Below, one piece after another: positions 23,030 to 34,699 of a stretch of DNA of 64,000 nt (the stretch's first letter is position 1; every line of letters starts with the position of its first letter). Source of the DNA: Halictus rubicundus (taxonomy: Eukaryota > Arthropoda > Insecta > Hymenoptera > Halictidae). Below the pieces are notes generated by a model. The model was not told where the DNA came from. It saw nothing but the letters and a program-made list of their open reading frames with translations, and ran no database searches. The position numbers and the translations under genes were made by a program. Location: positions 12,195,001-12,259,000 of the forward strand of contig NC_135149.1 of NCBI RefSeq assembly GCF_050948215.1, written 5' to 3'.

Positions 23030-23705
23030 ACGTTGACCTCTTTATAAGCTCGCAACCAATCCCTCTCACAGATCACACAGAGAAAAGTATCATTTCAGCC
23101 TAATCCCTATACCGTATCAAAAAATGCATCCAGTAACCGCCCAGAATACACTTTGTTGTCTCTTACGCTCGCTGCAATTTAGATAAGCCACCCGATAAGC
23201 GCGTTATCAAGAAGATCGTAATCCCAAACGATTGTCACCAGCGATGATCTAAATCGAGGCTTGTCGATGCATCTTCTGTATCGAGAGTGCGTCGCGGAAC
23301 GCTCTCGTTATGTAACTGTTTCGCGTGCGTTTCTTCCGTTGGTTGTTGACTTCCTTGTTGCTTAATTAAAACCACGCCCCTATTTACACGGAAAGCAATC
23401 GTGTGCCGGGTGTAAATGCGGCGTACCGGTATCCGGCGAGCGACCCTCGCGATCAAGGAGATCGATACCACGGAATACCACCGTGAAACAGGTATCTGTC
23501 CGATCTCGATCGTGCTAGATCACTGTTGGCGCGCGGTGGGAACAGTTGGTCATTTTTGCAATGAAATAACTTTCGACGAAATTACGATAGAATTATCAAT
23601 TTTTTTTTACCTAAAAGCTAAAACGTTGCAGAATAAGGCGAAAATAGAAACAAAAAATGACAGGTAAACTTTCACCCCGAAAATAATTGTTGCAATTGAA
23701 CCTGC
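23030..23705. other. Non-coding stretch, no gene recognised
   Basis: CpG-moderate then AT-rich. AAACGTTGC followed by AAAATAG near 23624 has a diverged inverted partner near 24310-24334, outside the TTAA element, perhaps an older palindromic host sequence. Confidence 0.4.
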
Positions 23706-23709
23706 TTAA

Positions 23710-24142
23710 GGGGGCCGGCATGGTTTGAAATCCATATACGTATGCAAGGGTCAAAACCTTTTCAAACTACCGCTTCAATATTGCAATGAGCAGTTTAGAA
23801 GTGGTCAATTGTGTTTCCTAAAAGTCCAATCAACGTTTGTATAGAGCCCAAATTGCGAATTTCTACCTCATCGTGGAGTAATTTGTATTATCCGGCAGAA
23901 AATTCGAATTCTGAAGCAAGTATGACGTCACAAGATGGCTGCCGCTGAGAGATTCTCTTAATTTCGAGAGATTTAGTGTTCGTATCGAAAAAAAGGCTCT
24001 ATACAGACATAGCAAAGACATGTACAAACACGGTGGTATGCATTTTTAATTGATTACTTACTTATTTAAGACGTAAAATGTCTAGAAAAAAGGCACAGCG
24101 TAACATAGCGTGACTGTCAAGGCCAAATGCCTGCCGGCCCCC
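23710..24142. mobile_element. TTAA-flanked MITE, GGGGGCCGGCA ends (433 bp)
   Basis: TTAA lies on both sides (23706-23709 and 24143-24146). The ends are GGGGGCCGGCA and its exact inverse TGCCGGCCCCC. The interior has a further inverted pair (GTATAGAGCC / GGCTCTATAC). TTAA duplication with short inverted ends is the piggyBac signature. The ends differ from the CACTAGATTTACGG family, so this is a separate family. No transposase frame. Confidence 0.85.
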
Positions 24143-24146
24143 TTAA

Positions 24147-26274
24147 AGGTTCGATTCGCTGTAATTTGCGCTTGAATTTTTGTTCTTAATTAATGACTTT
24201 GTCTAGTGGTCTAGTCCTTTGAGTAGCGACATTTGATCTAAATCAATAACAATTTTGGAGAAAATGTGACTCAATTGTAATTGTTCGCTATTTTTTCCCT
24301 CCTATTTTTGCTTCAGTCCGCAACGTTTAATTTGAAAGAGGTTTGATCGCTCTGACTTACGCCTGTCGGGAGTAATATCATTTTGGCCCAAAAATGACCG
24401 AGCGTGCCGACAGCGAATTTCGGCGAACTTCACCGAATTGCTGCGAGGCTTCTGGAAACTCGTGTTGCCTCTAACCCTCTAATTCGCACGTTTGTTCGGG
24501 CTCTGCGCGGCGTAACGCGTTTCTGTAACGCTACCTGCTGGAAACAATCCGGTTGAACGGTGTTGCGGAGCGATAGAGCTGAAACGGTAATCCACTTTAC
24601 ACCGAAAACGGGGTAAGCGGCGTGCGAAGTCGAACGAAAAATCTTCTGTAATTGGATTTAAAGATCCCGCGACCGATAGCCGCGACTCGATGAGATTGTA
24701 CCGTAGATGCCGAAGAGGCAGTCATGCACAGAGTGATCTACAATGGGAAATCTAATCGTTAGAAAGTGATTCTTTCGCGAATACACGGTAGCACGCTGTG
24801 AGAATTTCTTTCCGTGCAACCAATTGTTTCTCGGCCACTGGATTTCATAGCAGTAACGCCCCCGACAACAGTCTCCTGAGAATCGAGAATCTCGCAACTC
24901 GTTTAGCGTGTTTTTTCGCTGTTCACTAAAATGAAAAACGTAGAAAAAAAAAATAGTCCAGTCGTATTATTCATTTTCCTTCGTATTTACATTGTGCCAG
25001 TTGCAATTCATATTTCGCATTCACTTCGCATTCGTGTCATAAATAATGGAAATCGAGTTTGTACATTTTTACAGCACCGTGGAAAATACATTTAACGTGC
25101 CGTAAAATGTCCCGTGTCGTTCCTAGTATGCAAACTGTCGATTTTTATGCAGATCGATGTAATTTATAATCGAACCGTTTGCCTGCCAAATCGACTAACT
25201 CGCGGGGGCACGCTTTTCATTTAAAATGCGATAAAACAAAAAATCGTGGATCAATGTTTGAGGGCTTATTTTAAAGAGAAGACTTCCCTCTGAAGAGATC
25301 GAATTGAAATCATTGTGACAAACAATGTTTTGAACTCTGCAGAGTCGTTTGAATTTGTGATTGTTCCGAAAGAGAGAGGGAGAAAATACATTTGCAAGGA
25401 TACATAAAATAAGGGGAACAGATGTGCTGTGACGGTTCTGATACAAAAGTAAAGTTGATGGATGGTTAAACGTTTTGGCCTGCAAATGGCATGCTTGTAG
25501 ACTCGCATACTTCGCGGCCAGCTCCGCTCCGTTATTCAGATATGTAATTAGGAATCGTCGAGATACAAAGACACAGAGGTACGCTATTATAGACTCATTG
25601 GATTAAGTTGTCTCCGCAGTTGGGTCCCATTGTATCAGGATTAGAGAGGAATTTGCTGATGGCCTAGATCGTGCTCGCCGGCTACAACATTCATCTCTCT
25701 CTCCCCCTCTCTCTCCCTCTCTCCTTGAATCTCTCCTCGGCTCCGTACGAAATCAAATTCTTCTTACGTCCTCTGCTCGTACACGGAATATCCTAAAACT
25801 TGTTTCGAAATGCAACACGGAGGAAGATTGATCGCCCACCCCCTCCCCCTGTTGCGAGCGTATTTTAAATGCAGAAAGATGCGCGAAGAGATCGGATTTT
25901 TAAATGAGGCTCTCGTCGGTGCACGTGAATTAATGAGACGCGCATAGAAATTCACAGGGGCCGGACCGAAAGAGGAAAACAGGCGTGCGCTTCGCTCGGG
26001 TGATCTATTATTTGCTCGACATACGGGAACGTGTGTGCTTGCACAGCTCTCCGGAAAATTTATTAATTGCTCTTAACGCCCGCTGGCTAAGCGAAAGTTG
26101 CGAATTATTCGGGGCTCCTGCAGTTTCCCTGTTTCGTCCTTCGTTTTATTCGCTGTGCGATCGGTAATCTGTTCAGCGTTTAATTAATTTTATGCCGGAA
26201 TTTTCCGATCGAAGTTTCGAGTGTCCGCGAGAGCCCGTGAAAATGTGACGTAACATTTGATATTTCTCCCGTTT
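24147..26274. other. Non-coding stretch, no gene recognised
   Basis: AT-rich to mixed. A pyrimidine microsatellite of CT and C runs lies at 25691-25735. The minus-strand frames at 24658-24897 and 25195-25508 show no motif. Confidence 0.5.
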
Positions 26275-26276
26275 TA

Positions 26277-26782
26277 CAGTGTTTTCTCGATATATGTCCA
26301 CAACACGGGTCTTCCCAGGGACATATATCGGCTAGAAGATACTATTCTTTGCTGCACTGCCGAACGTAGAAAAGGACAGTGAAGCCCGAGTAGCCTCGGT
26401 CGCCGAGAACTATAAACATTACACGGGTCAGGTGTATCGGTGCGAGACCACTACTAATCCAATTACAAAACTTCTTCGTCGTTCAAGTTCAAAGCTTTCA
26501 TCGTTCATTGCACAAGTAAACATCATCGGAATTATATCATTTTCATTAGAAAAATGCCACGAATATTTTGGTGGAAGTCCCATAAAAAAATAATAAAACG
26601 TAAAGAAGGTTTGGTACTGGATTAGTAGTGGACTCGCACCGATACACCCGACCCATATTATGTTTACACTCATCGGCGACCGAGGCCACTGGAGCTGGCC
26701 CCTCACTATACCCCGCGGCAGTGGGGACAGTTCTGGGACTTTTATCAGCTAGATATTTGGGGCATATATCGAGTAGAGACTG
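26277..26782 (+). mobile_element. TA-target MITE, family B (506 bp copy)
   Basis: TA flanks (26275-26276 and 26783-26784). The left end is CAGTGTTTTCTCGATATATG, and the right end, inverted, is CAGTCTCTACTCGATATATG. Inside, a long inverted pair is clear: GCCTCGGTCGCCGAGAACTA near 26391 and its complement near 26668-26687, extending through TGTATCGGTGCGAG and CACTACTAATCCA. It is a compound foldback related to the copy at 8127-8515 and shares CACAACACGGGTCTTCCC with its reverse strand. No transposase frame. Confidence 0.85.
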
Positions 26783-26789
26783 TATTTTC

Positions 26790-27311
26790 TCAGATAGCGT
26801 TAACCTGCTGTTCCGTATTCATCTTCAGAGAACCGAGAGCAATTATCGTACTAATTCGCGTATTTATGAACAACTTTGAAACGCGTAGTATTTGTCCATA
26901 CTTAAATTCATCGACGACAGAGGTCACAGATTCAGGGGAAAAGTCGAAGATCGTCGAAAGAGAAGTGAAAGACGAATTTTCCCTCGGTGCTTCGAGAGGG
27001 TCTTCATAAAATTGCCGGTGCATTGTTCGCAGGACTTTTTGTTCGTCAAGCTGATTCGGGCCCGGTCGTAGAAAAATACGCGTTGAGCGTGCCGGGACTT
27101 TCAATCTGCAGTTGCAAATCGAACAGTCGTCCGAAGCGTAGACTCTCGAGAAACCTGACTCGTAAGGTCCTCTAAAAAAAAAAAGAACAAGAAAAAATCG
27201 TAACTCCTCTTTATCCGAGAGCGACGGCGCAATTTCGCGAGCAATTAGCTGCCCCGGAGAAATTGCAAGCATTGTGCTAGCAATTTTTAAGGTAAACAGA
27301 GAACGGCTCAT
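26790..27311 (-). other. Longest minus-strand frame here, 173 codons, not supported as a gene
   Basis: The frame begins MSRSLFTLKIAS, has a Phe/Leu-rich hydrophobic stretch, and ends just beside the transposon at 26782. The middle part looks somewhat protein-like. I see no family resemblance and no splice sites at its edges, and a run of A bases encodes part of it. It is listed so that the stretch is described; I regard it as most likely chance. Confidence 0.12.
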
Positions 27312-29297
27312 TCGTCAAGAGATTGAATCGAGCAGTGGAGAGAGCGCCCGACGCTTTCGATTCTTCGTTCGAGGGGAAAACAGCTCAATCCGAGACGCTC
27401 GAAAGCGAACGACCGTTCGGCGGATGCGAACAGCTTCATTTACGCCTCCTATTATACTCGTGTGCTAATCGTTATTATGGCAGGTCGTTGCATAACTGCA
27501 ATTATCGCACCGCGAGGAACAACGTTTCTTCGGATTGCACCGTTGCACGCGATATTCTGGCCTCGCAGGGTCTACGACCTCCCACGGCGATGTTTCCTTC
27601 GTGCTCCTCTTTCGAGAAAAATCCTAACGCTCGGTACGATGATTTATGCACCGATAATCTCCCTACTTGCGAACTCTTACGCTTATGCGCGGGGTTGTTT
27701 GTCTTAAAAGCGGTTTATTGCCTTTAATTGCAAATTTTCTTTGATCGTAGAAATTTCTTTCGTGAATCATACAACCATGGATCTGAAGTTTAAAGCCTCC
27801 TCTTTACAACGCGACCTTAAAATTTGATCTACGATTTTTTTTTTGCCGTTTTATTGAGCTTCTAATCGCAAGGTACACAATGAGGACTTCGTACAACCAA
27901 ACTTGGTCGCCGTTTTTATTCCACAAAACAGTGAAAAAAAATCGTACACAAATTTTTAAGGAAGCGTTATGAAGACAAAGCTTCGATCTTCCAATCCACA
28001 CTAAATTCATTCACGAAAAAAATTTCTCCAAGTTTTTATAGGTAGTTTAATTTGCAGCATTTTCGAGGAAAACATGTGTTCGTTTTTCCATCTGCTATAT
28101 CATACAAAAGCACCTCAGCAAGAAATGCATAATGCACCATAAATACAGAAGCTTCACGCTTTAAAATGAATCTAGTATCATTATTGTACTATTATTTTTT
28201 ACGGAATTACAGCAGCTTGAATATCGGCGATTTCCGAATATTGATAATTTACCGTTCACATACGTTTCTAAAGCCACAGTAAATTTCGGTAAGAACTGAA
28301 CGTAAACTGTAACCTAATTGCACACTGCATAAGCCACTTTTATCCGCGTGATCCAAAAAATGAATGTACAAGTGTCCACGAATATTAAAGGAAGGTCCAG
28401 GGACTACGGAAAAGCCGATAAGCTTGTATTTTCACTGTAATTAATATGCAGAAATTATGTAATGTAGAGGCAGCGTAACTTTTATACGATATATTTCCCT
28501 CGTAACCAGAAAACCTGCAATACAATATTTATGGTCACAATATTTATGCGCATGCAGTGAACAATTGTACGGCCATGGGAAAAGTAATAAGAACGAGCGC
28601 AATTTATTCTCTTTCTTTCTCTCTGAACAACCGTTTCCTTAGGATGGTTCTTATATTCAATTATGGTTGGAAAAATAGCTAATTACTTTATTTTGTCTCG
28701 GAGAAAAACACCAGGTATTTTCACGTTAATTGAATCGGGAACTCTTATCTTTTTCCGTTGTATAATGAAATTTGTCCTCGTTAATTGGAACACTCGTGTA
28801 AGCACAAGCAAAACGTGTTCCTCGAATATTCAATTTTCCTAAAATGATAATGAGGTTTCCGAAGAAGATAAAAATACAAAACAAGAAAACCGCGTTCAAT
28901 CTCGATTGTATTTCACGTGTATTTGTACGATTAAAATAGAAATAAATTTGTAGAACATAGAGATGTGCATAAATTCTTAGGGGGGTAAAATTTTCAATCG
29001 ATCCAAACGATTTGCAGTTTCTCGTCGTAACTTTCGCGCAGCTATCTCCTCGTAGACAAATGCGCCATCGCGAAGGAGTTTTTCAGTGGAGCGTGCAGAG
29101 ACCGATCATTTGCGATACAATTGTTCGGAGGCAAATATCCGCGACTAATCGAACTGTGTCATCGCATCGATATGATGCATGGGACGACTGCGTACAAGCA
29201 GTTTGCGCGGTCTGATTCTTCAAGGATGCGAGCGCGCGACGAACTATTTCTAGCCTGACAGCAGCCAGATGAAGACGCTCCTCTTGTCTGATTCCAG
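27312..29297. other. Mostly AT-rich non-coding DNA upstream of the 29.3-kb exon
   Basis: The frame at 27323-27727 (134 codons, +) has no visible domain. From 27750 to 28980 the DNA is AT-rich and lacks frames. The last 200 bases before 29298 are CpG-rich, ending in a pyrimidine-rich acceptor. This is plausibly intron. Confidence 0.5.
27815..27962. repeat. Imperfect inverted repeat (foldback, about 40-bp arms)
   Basis: CCTTAAAATTTGATCTACGA at 27815 pairs with the reverse complement of TCGTACACAAATTTTTAAGG at 27943. The arms continue through runs of T/A and a GCCGTTTT-like segment. The loop is about 60 bp. This is probably a decayed foldback element; no clear target duplication is seen. Confidence 0.6.
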
Positions 29298-29480
29298 GGA
29301 GCTAGATTCCGGGATACCTCCCAACAAATCCATAAACAATGGCAGGCAGATCCGGCGAGAGCATTCCCAACAGTTGGCACCGTTACCACGGGCTCTGTCT
29401 CCCCTACCTCGGGGGAGATTTCAACCCCCAATTCGACGCCCAGTCCGAGTCCTAGCCCCACCAACAGTCAACAAGTCGTG
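29298..29480 (+). CDS. Internal coding exon, Ser/Thr/Pro-rich, 61 codons
   Basis: This is the strongest coding segment in the window. A pyrimidine-rich acceptor (CTCCTCTTGTCTGATTCCAG) precedes it and a consensus donor (GTG then GTGAGT) follows. The exon is 183 bases, phase 0 at both ends, and open throughout; an in-frame TGA lies seven bases upstream of the exon, as expected in an intron. The peptide begins GARFRDTSQQIHKQWQADPA and continues RAFPTVGTVTTGSVSPTSG, then a Ser/Thr/Pro-rich linker with an SPSPSP run ending SQQVV. Such linkers are common in transcription factors and RNA-binding proteins, but no domain is complete here and I do not recognise the protein. It may be a cassette exon, since skipping it keeps the frame. 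Confidence 0.65.
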
Positions 29481-29925
29481 GTGAGTACCAATCACTTGTC
29501 ATCGATTTGCTTCCCTTCAAACGTTTCCATTGTTTACCGCTGCGAGCCACGGAACGACTTATCTCGGGCCCTTTCCGTACTCAATTGGTGCAGACAATGC
29601 GCGGAACGTAGTCTTCTTACAATCTTTATATTTATAGTCAGACCGCGGAAAGAATTTCTCGACTTATTAAAATTATTAAGAAAAGAAACAAATGTCTATG
29701 TGGCCCTTGCATCTCACGGTCAATGCAGACTTTTTTTATTTTGCATGAAAGTCCGCAGTCAAGGCAAGAGGAATTGATATTATAAAAAAATGTCGGTGTT
29801 TGTAAATTATCTCATGATCATATTCCTTAAAAAATGGTTGAAGTCATTTAATTATTTTATCGCTTGTGCATTTGTAAACGTCTATTAGAAAACATATTTC
29901 ATGAATATTAATTTGCAGGCATAAT
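29481..29925. other. Probable intron after the 29.3-kb exon
   Basis: Starts with the GTGAGT donor and becomes AT-rich. No following exon can be placed with confidence. Confidence 0.45.
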
Positions 29926-29929
29926 TTAA

Positions 29930-30105
29930 CACTGAACCTACCATGATCAAAATCATTCACAATTATTGAAATTATACAAACATTTTCATAGGAAATTGCT
30001 GAATTGACTTCTTTATTTAACGCATATTACAATGAAAATCGTTCAAAGTTCTCCCTTCTATAAGACGTTTCACTTCTATATGTTTTGTGCTTGGTACGTT
30101 TAGTG
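29930..30105. mobile_element. TTAA-type MITE with CACTRAAC ends (176 bp)
   Basis: The left flank is TTAA (29926-29929) and the right flank is TTGA (30106-30109), probably TTAA with one change. The left end CACTGAACCTACCA and the inverted right end CACTAAACGTACCA match over 14 bases with two differences. This is the form of a piggyBac-type non-autonomous element. The interior is AT-rich, without coding capacity. Confidence 0.75.
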
Positions 30106-30604
30106 TTGAGCAACAGGAATTAATTTTGGAGTTAAAAAATCAGATCTCTAAAAAACACTATTTTAGAAAATAGTTGTATCGAGTTCCAAATTCTTTGAAG
30201 TCGTTGAAAATAATTGTATCCTGTTTCGTAGGTTTGCTTTCGCAAAGCGGAGCCAAGGTGTACGCTTAATCGTAGATTCAGAATTATAGTTGCGATCTGT
30301 CAAAGAAAATCGCGTTGCCTCTCCGCGTCGGAATAATGGTGAGAATTAATAAATGGTCTAGAGGAGGATGCTGTTTTCAATAAGGAAACGGTTGAATAGA
30401 AGCCCGACACGCGAGAGAGCCCCGAGAAATCCAGCCCCGTTTCGCAGGCCAATAAGATTTTATCTCCGTGATTCACGAAACGACGAAATCTCGATATACA
30501 CGCGCCTTCCGGGCGTAAATCTCGACGGAAGCTGCGAATACCCTTTGAAACTCTCCAGGGGTGTATCAACCACATCCACCAGGCCGTTTGTACATGTGGG
30601 TCAG

Positions 30605-30609
<5 letters not shown>

Positions 30610-30676
<67 letters not shown>
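30610..30676. repeat. (GA)n microsatellite, about 33 units
   Basis: A perfect GA run. It creates Glu-Arg or Leu-Ser runs in overlapping frames, so frames at 30300-30808 are artefacts. GA runs can bind GAGA-type factors in insects. Confidence 0.95.
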
Positions 30677-30677
<1 letters not shown>

Positions 30678-30679
30678 AT

Positions 30680-32020
30680 TGTACAGAGTGTATCGACGAG
30701 TGATAACCGATTTCCCGGTATCATACATAGAAACACGAAGAATTCCATCGAGCCATTCCCATTTTCCCCGCGTTCATTCCGGTGACGTGATAAATCGAAA
30801 TTTTCCACCGCCGATTCAATGATTTTGAAAATCTACAATCTATCGTGGGAGGATTTATATGTAAAGGTCCACAGGGATGAAAATATTTTCTGCAATTCTT
30901 TCGCGAGTTTTTAGTGCCGATAAAACGGGATTTGGTGCTGATCCATTAGCGAACGCTTTTTCGACCCTTTGAAAGCGTTATTCGGGGCCGAACATACTTT
31001 TTTCCGCGGCCCCTATTCAATTCGAAACACGGAACTAACGCAATCTAACTAAAGTGAAACAAACTTGGAACACGCCGCCTGTTCGGGGGCACTTTCACAG
31101 AAATGCCGAAAATACTTCGGTGAAGTGCAATTCCTGCGCTAGTTTTCAATGAACGTTGCACGGAGCTGAATGAACTTCAATTATTGCAACCCTTGGTGCA
31201 CGATGAGCACGTTTGCAAATTAATTTACGTACATAATCGAAAATATTTATTTTACGAAGTCTTTCTGCTGGAAGTGGTAAGGTAAAAGAGAGGCACTTAA
31301 ACTTGATAGGGAGAGAAAGAATGAACTATGAACCACATTGAAAGAATAGAGAATATTTTTGCTACCAACATAGGAACCAGTGACAGCAACGATTTATATA
31401 GTAATTTTGTGTCAGGTTAATTAGTTTGTTTTAATATGACATTTCGGTTGGACAGCGATAGGAAGGTACATTTGTTGAGGGTGAAACGAAAAGGGAGTAA
31501 GGGTGGCCGCGGCTGCGTTTCCATTTTTGTGCTATTACGCCGATTGCCGGTTTCCGGCGCGGTGCAACCCGGTGCAACCCGGTGCATCAGCAGAAAGAGC
31601 AGATATACGCCGCGCCGGAGTGTGCATACAACTAAACGCACGGCATTGTTCGCGGCAGACTATCGGTATGCGAGCCGTACATCCAATTGAACCGGTCGAG
31701 AAGTCAGGGGTTGGGGCCGCAACCCCTAGCCCTACATCGCCATTGTACTCCCACGACTCTGCTGAGTTTGATTCTAGGTCACCAGGACTTAATGAGAAAT
31801 TACTAGCCGTATATGGAGACTTCCGGACGCGGACTCATTGCGTTCGAACCGGTAGATTGGACCCTGTTTTAACCATCCCCTAACTAGTTACATCGAAAAG
31901 AAACTAAAAAAAAAACCGAACCCCCCTTTCGCATCTTTCTTGAAAAATTTGTTTCAGTAGGTTATTTTTTAGAAATCATTAGAAAGATTAATTTCAACCC
32001 CCGAGTTTTTCAATCTGAAA
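30680..32020. other. Non-coding stretch with a 10-bp triplication
   Basis: Mixed composition. At 31561-31587, GGTGCAACCC occurs twice in tandem followed by a partial third (GGTGCATCAG). Frames at 31436-31883 are in CpG-rich DNA and show no domain. Confidence 0.5.
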
Positions 32021-32022
32021 GA

Positions 32023-32297
32023 GAATTAATTTTATGATTAAACAGTCTGACCTCCTAAGCTGAAATTTTATGTCTGTATTTGCACGTGTTTGAAGTAACT
32101 TCTCAAATTTTTTAAAGACATTTTATTAAACATTGTGGAAGTTATTAATAAATGTTGCAGGTTTGGACATTTATTTATAACTCTCATAATTTTTAATAAA
32201 ATGTGTTTAAAAAATTTGAAAAGTTACTTCAAACACGTGCAAATACACGTATAAAATTTTAGCTTATCAGGTCCGATCATTTTCGGAGAATTAATTC
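32023..32297. repeat. Long imperfect palindrome, arms about 130 bp
   Basis: GTATTTGCACGTGTTTGAAG on the left (about 32076) pairs with CTTCAAACACGTGCAAATAC on the right (about 32228). The arms extend outward to GAATTAATT on both sides and inward to AATAAATG / CATTTATT. The loop is only about 20 bases. This is most likely a foldback transposon whose ends have decayed. A transcript through it would form a long double-stranded hairpin. Confidence 0.8.
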
Positions 32298-32299
32298 TT

Positions 32300-34420
32300 A
32301 AACATAGCACTGACATAGCACGTCCAGACTAAACTGCCCCTTTAAGCAGACTTTAAAAATGGACTTAAAAATGTGACTACTACATTTCACATCAATTTTT
32401 ATCGAATTTGTACGTAATAACTGATTTTGTTTAAAATATTGGAAATCTAGGAAAATGTGCTATTTTGCACGTTTGACTACTTGTGATTACTAGGGCCAAC
32501 TACAGGCTTGAGCTTGAATTTAATCAAGGAAGACACGAATGACAACATTTCTATTCGATCTAAAATCTATCACATAGAATTCCAATTAGAATTTGACAAA
32601 AATTTGTCCGATATGACTTTACTAAAAACATCATTTTTAATCCTTCTCCAATATTTTATTTTTTTTTTTTTATCTTGTTGGCACTGTACAAGCATTTCAT
32701 TATAGTCTATGCAGCTATCCACTGAATGCAGTCTCATTTCTTAGTTTTTATTCGGAGAAGTAAACCAAAGATTAAAGTAGAAAGAACGTACATAAACAAA
32801 ATTATAGCTCCTGTGTAAAAACACCTGTTACTATGCAACTGGAAAAGAAACATTATCGTAAGCTATAAAATTATAATTATACAATGCACGGTCTGGAAAT
32901 AATGATGCATTGACGTACGATTTTTAATATTGCCTAAAGGAACCGATTAACATAATCACAAATTAATTCCGAATACATTAACGTTCCCGATACGACACTC
33001 GGCGTTAATTCCGTCTTAAGATTTTTAATCTTGAATAATCTTTGGTCCAAAATAAAAATCGACAGATACCGTCTGTGTATCTAGTCCACTCGGCGAAACT
33101 GGTTCATTTATCGCAATCATTCGAGATAATCTTGTTTTCCGTTCACGGAGATGATCTTTGTCGCAAGGTCACCGGCTCGATACCGTGGTGACGTCGAGAG
33201 CAATTTGTATATGCCCCGGGCGGAATCGTCGATGATCCCATCCTCAGTTTTTGCCGGTGCTGACCTAATTAAGCGACTGCGACCGACCCTCGTAGATTAC
33301 TATCGGCGGCTGCACCACGAATTCGGGCTCTCTCGTTCTCCGTGTGAAATAAAATCGCTACGATGCAGGCTGGCCCGGTGTGGCCCGATGACGGCGATGG
33401 CGTGCTCTTTGGCATCGGAGTGCCCAATTGGTGTAAAGTCCAATCAGATTATCAGCGGTTGTTCAATTGTACGGGCGATCGGAGCTCGACATTATTATCG
33501 CATTAACGCCGATTAGTCGATGCCCGTCCGATCTCGGACGGGCAAACATTATGACACGATTAACAGGGGAAATTGAAGTCATTAATTCACGATGCTGGTG
33601 ACACTCAAAATTGGGTTAGGTCTGTTGGGGGTCTGTCAGACTCCCACCGATCAAATAGCAGGAGTTCGATTTACAGGGGTCGCTGGAGATAAGGAGGTGG
33701 GATTTTTTGAGATTAATTTTCAGTTGATTTTCTAACATAAAAACTTCCTGCATCGACTGCTTCACTTTTTGAATAATTTTCTCGTCATGTATAACCTTTC
33801 ACTGTAAAAAGATAATCTTTCCTTAAAATAACATCTTGCATGTCATAATGAAATTAAGATAATTTAGTACGTCATTTAAAAAATTAATTACCAAGCCTCT
33901 ACAAATAATTGTATCACCCATACATTCTAATAATTCAAAAATGTATTTTCTGCTTCATAAAACGATGGTAAAAATATATTCACAGTCTTCCACAATCGTA
34001 CAATACGTCTCTGACAATAGATTCAGCCCTTTGTTTTATTAATTGGACAATTTCTTCCCAGGTTATTGTATTTTTCAAACAACACCTTTCTCTTTGTTAG
34101 CAAAAATGTTTAACCCGATGGTAGTTCATGAAATATTCAAATATAACAATAAGGCAGCTCAAAGAATCCCCAAACGAATTTCTCCAATTGCACATTTCGA
34201 TCAACGAGTGGCATTGATCAATTCCATCGTTGATCTCGAGAGCGTTTACCGTAGATTAAAAAATTCTCTCTCCCCTTTCGCTGCAATTAGAGCAACAGTC
34301 TAGCAGTCTCCGCTGAAAGGGGATTCAATTCGAGAATTTAGTGCGTGAAAAGTAGATCAACAGCGGCAGAAGCTCGCGTAGTTAGACCGTCCGCATCAAA
34401 GATCCCCTTTCATCGTTGGA
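32300..34420. other. Non-coding; regulatory-like block at 33.15-33.54 kb
   Basis: AT-rich to 33060. At 33150-33540 CpG-rich DNA carries homeodomain-type words (TAATTAAGCG, CCAATTGG, GATTAT). The block ends in a perfect 9-bp-arm hairpin (GCCCGTCCGATCTCGGACGGGC, 33522-33543; central loop ATCT). Open frames in it are compositional. The remainder is AT-rich and empty. Confidence 0.4.
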
Positions 34421-34426
34421 AATCAG

Positions 34427-34544
34427 GGCGAAGAAGGCGACGACGCGCCGCGCCGGTTGCTCACCTTCCGGCATGCAAAGAAGTCACTACCCCCGACTTA
34501 GGCGAGTTCTGTAGGCAATTTCACGGGCTTCCCTGGCCACAAAG
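34427..34544 (+). CDS. Weak candidate coding exon, 39 codons
   Basis: A possible acceptor (CCCCTTTCATCGTTGGAAATCAG) and a good donor (AAAG then GTGAGC) bound a frame that reads an Arg run, then AAPVAHLPACKEVTTPDLGE and FCRQFHGLPWPQ. The second half looks protein-like. The Arg run comes from CGA/CGG-rich DNA, and the acceptor tract is only moderate. A later acceptor at ATGCAAAG (34482) would give a shorter exon. No family recognised. Confidence 0.22.
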
Positions 34545-34568
34545 GTGAGCCAGCATTGCTATGATTAA

Positions 34569-34635
34569 CCTGGGTCATGACAAATCCTCCGAACATGATT
34601 TTTCACAGTGTAGCGTCGTCAGACACTGACCAGGG
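34569..34635. mobile_element. Very short TTAA-flanked element (67 bp)
   Basis: TTAA flanks (34565-34568 and 34636-34639). The left end CCTGGGTCATGACA and inverted right end CCCTGGTCAGTGTC are imperfect inverted repeats. A second TTAA starts at once (34640) and leads into the CCCTCGGACTCCTGCGAG block shared with 12957. These may be two decayed piggyBac-type ends side by side. Confidence 0.45.
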
Positions 34636-34699
34636 TTAATTAACCCTCGGACTCCTGCGAGTGCTAAGCCTATGCCGGGGTCATCGGAGCCTATGCTGC

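Noticed and set aside
24147..24170. GGTTCGATTC word like a tRNA B box
   Set aside because: There is no matching A box or cloverleaf upstream; the sequence upstream is the end of a TTAA element.
30300..30808. Frames with Leu-Ser or Arg-Glu repeats
   Set aside because: They are translations of the (GA)n microsatellite at 30610-30676.
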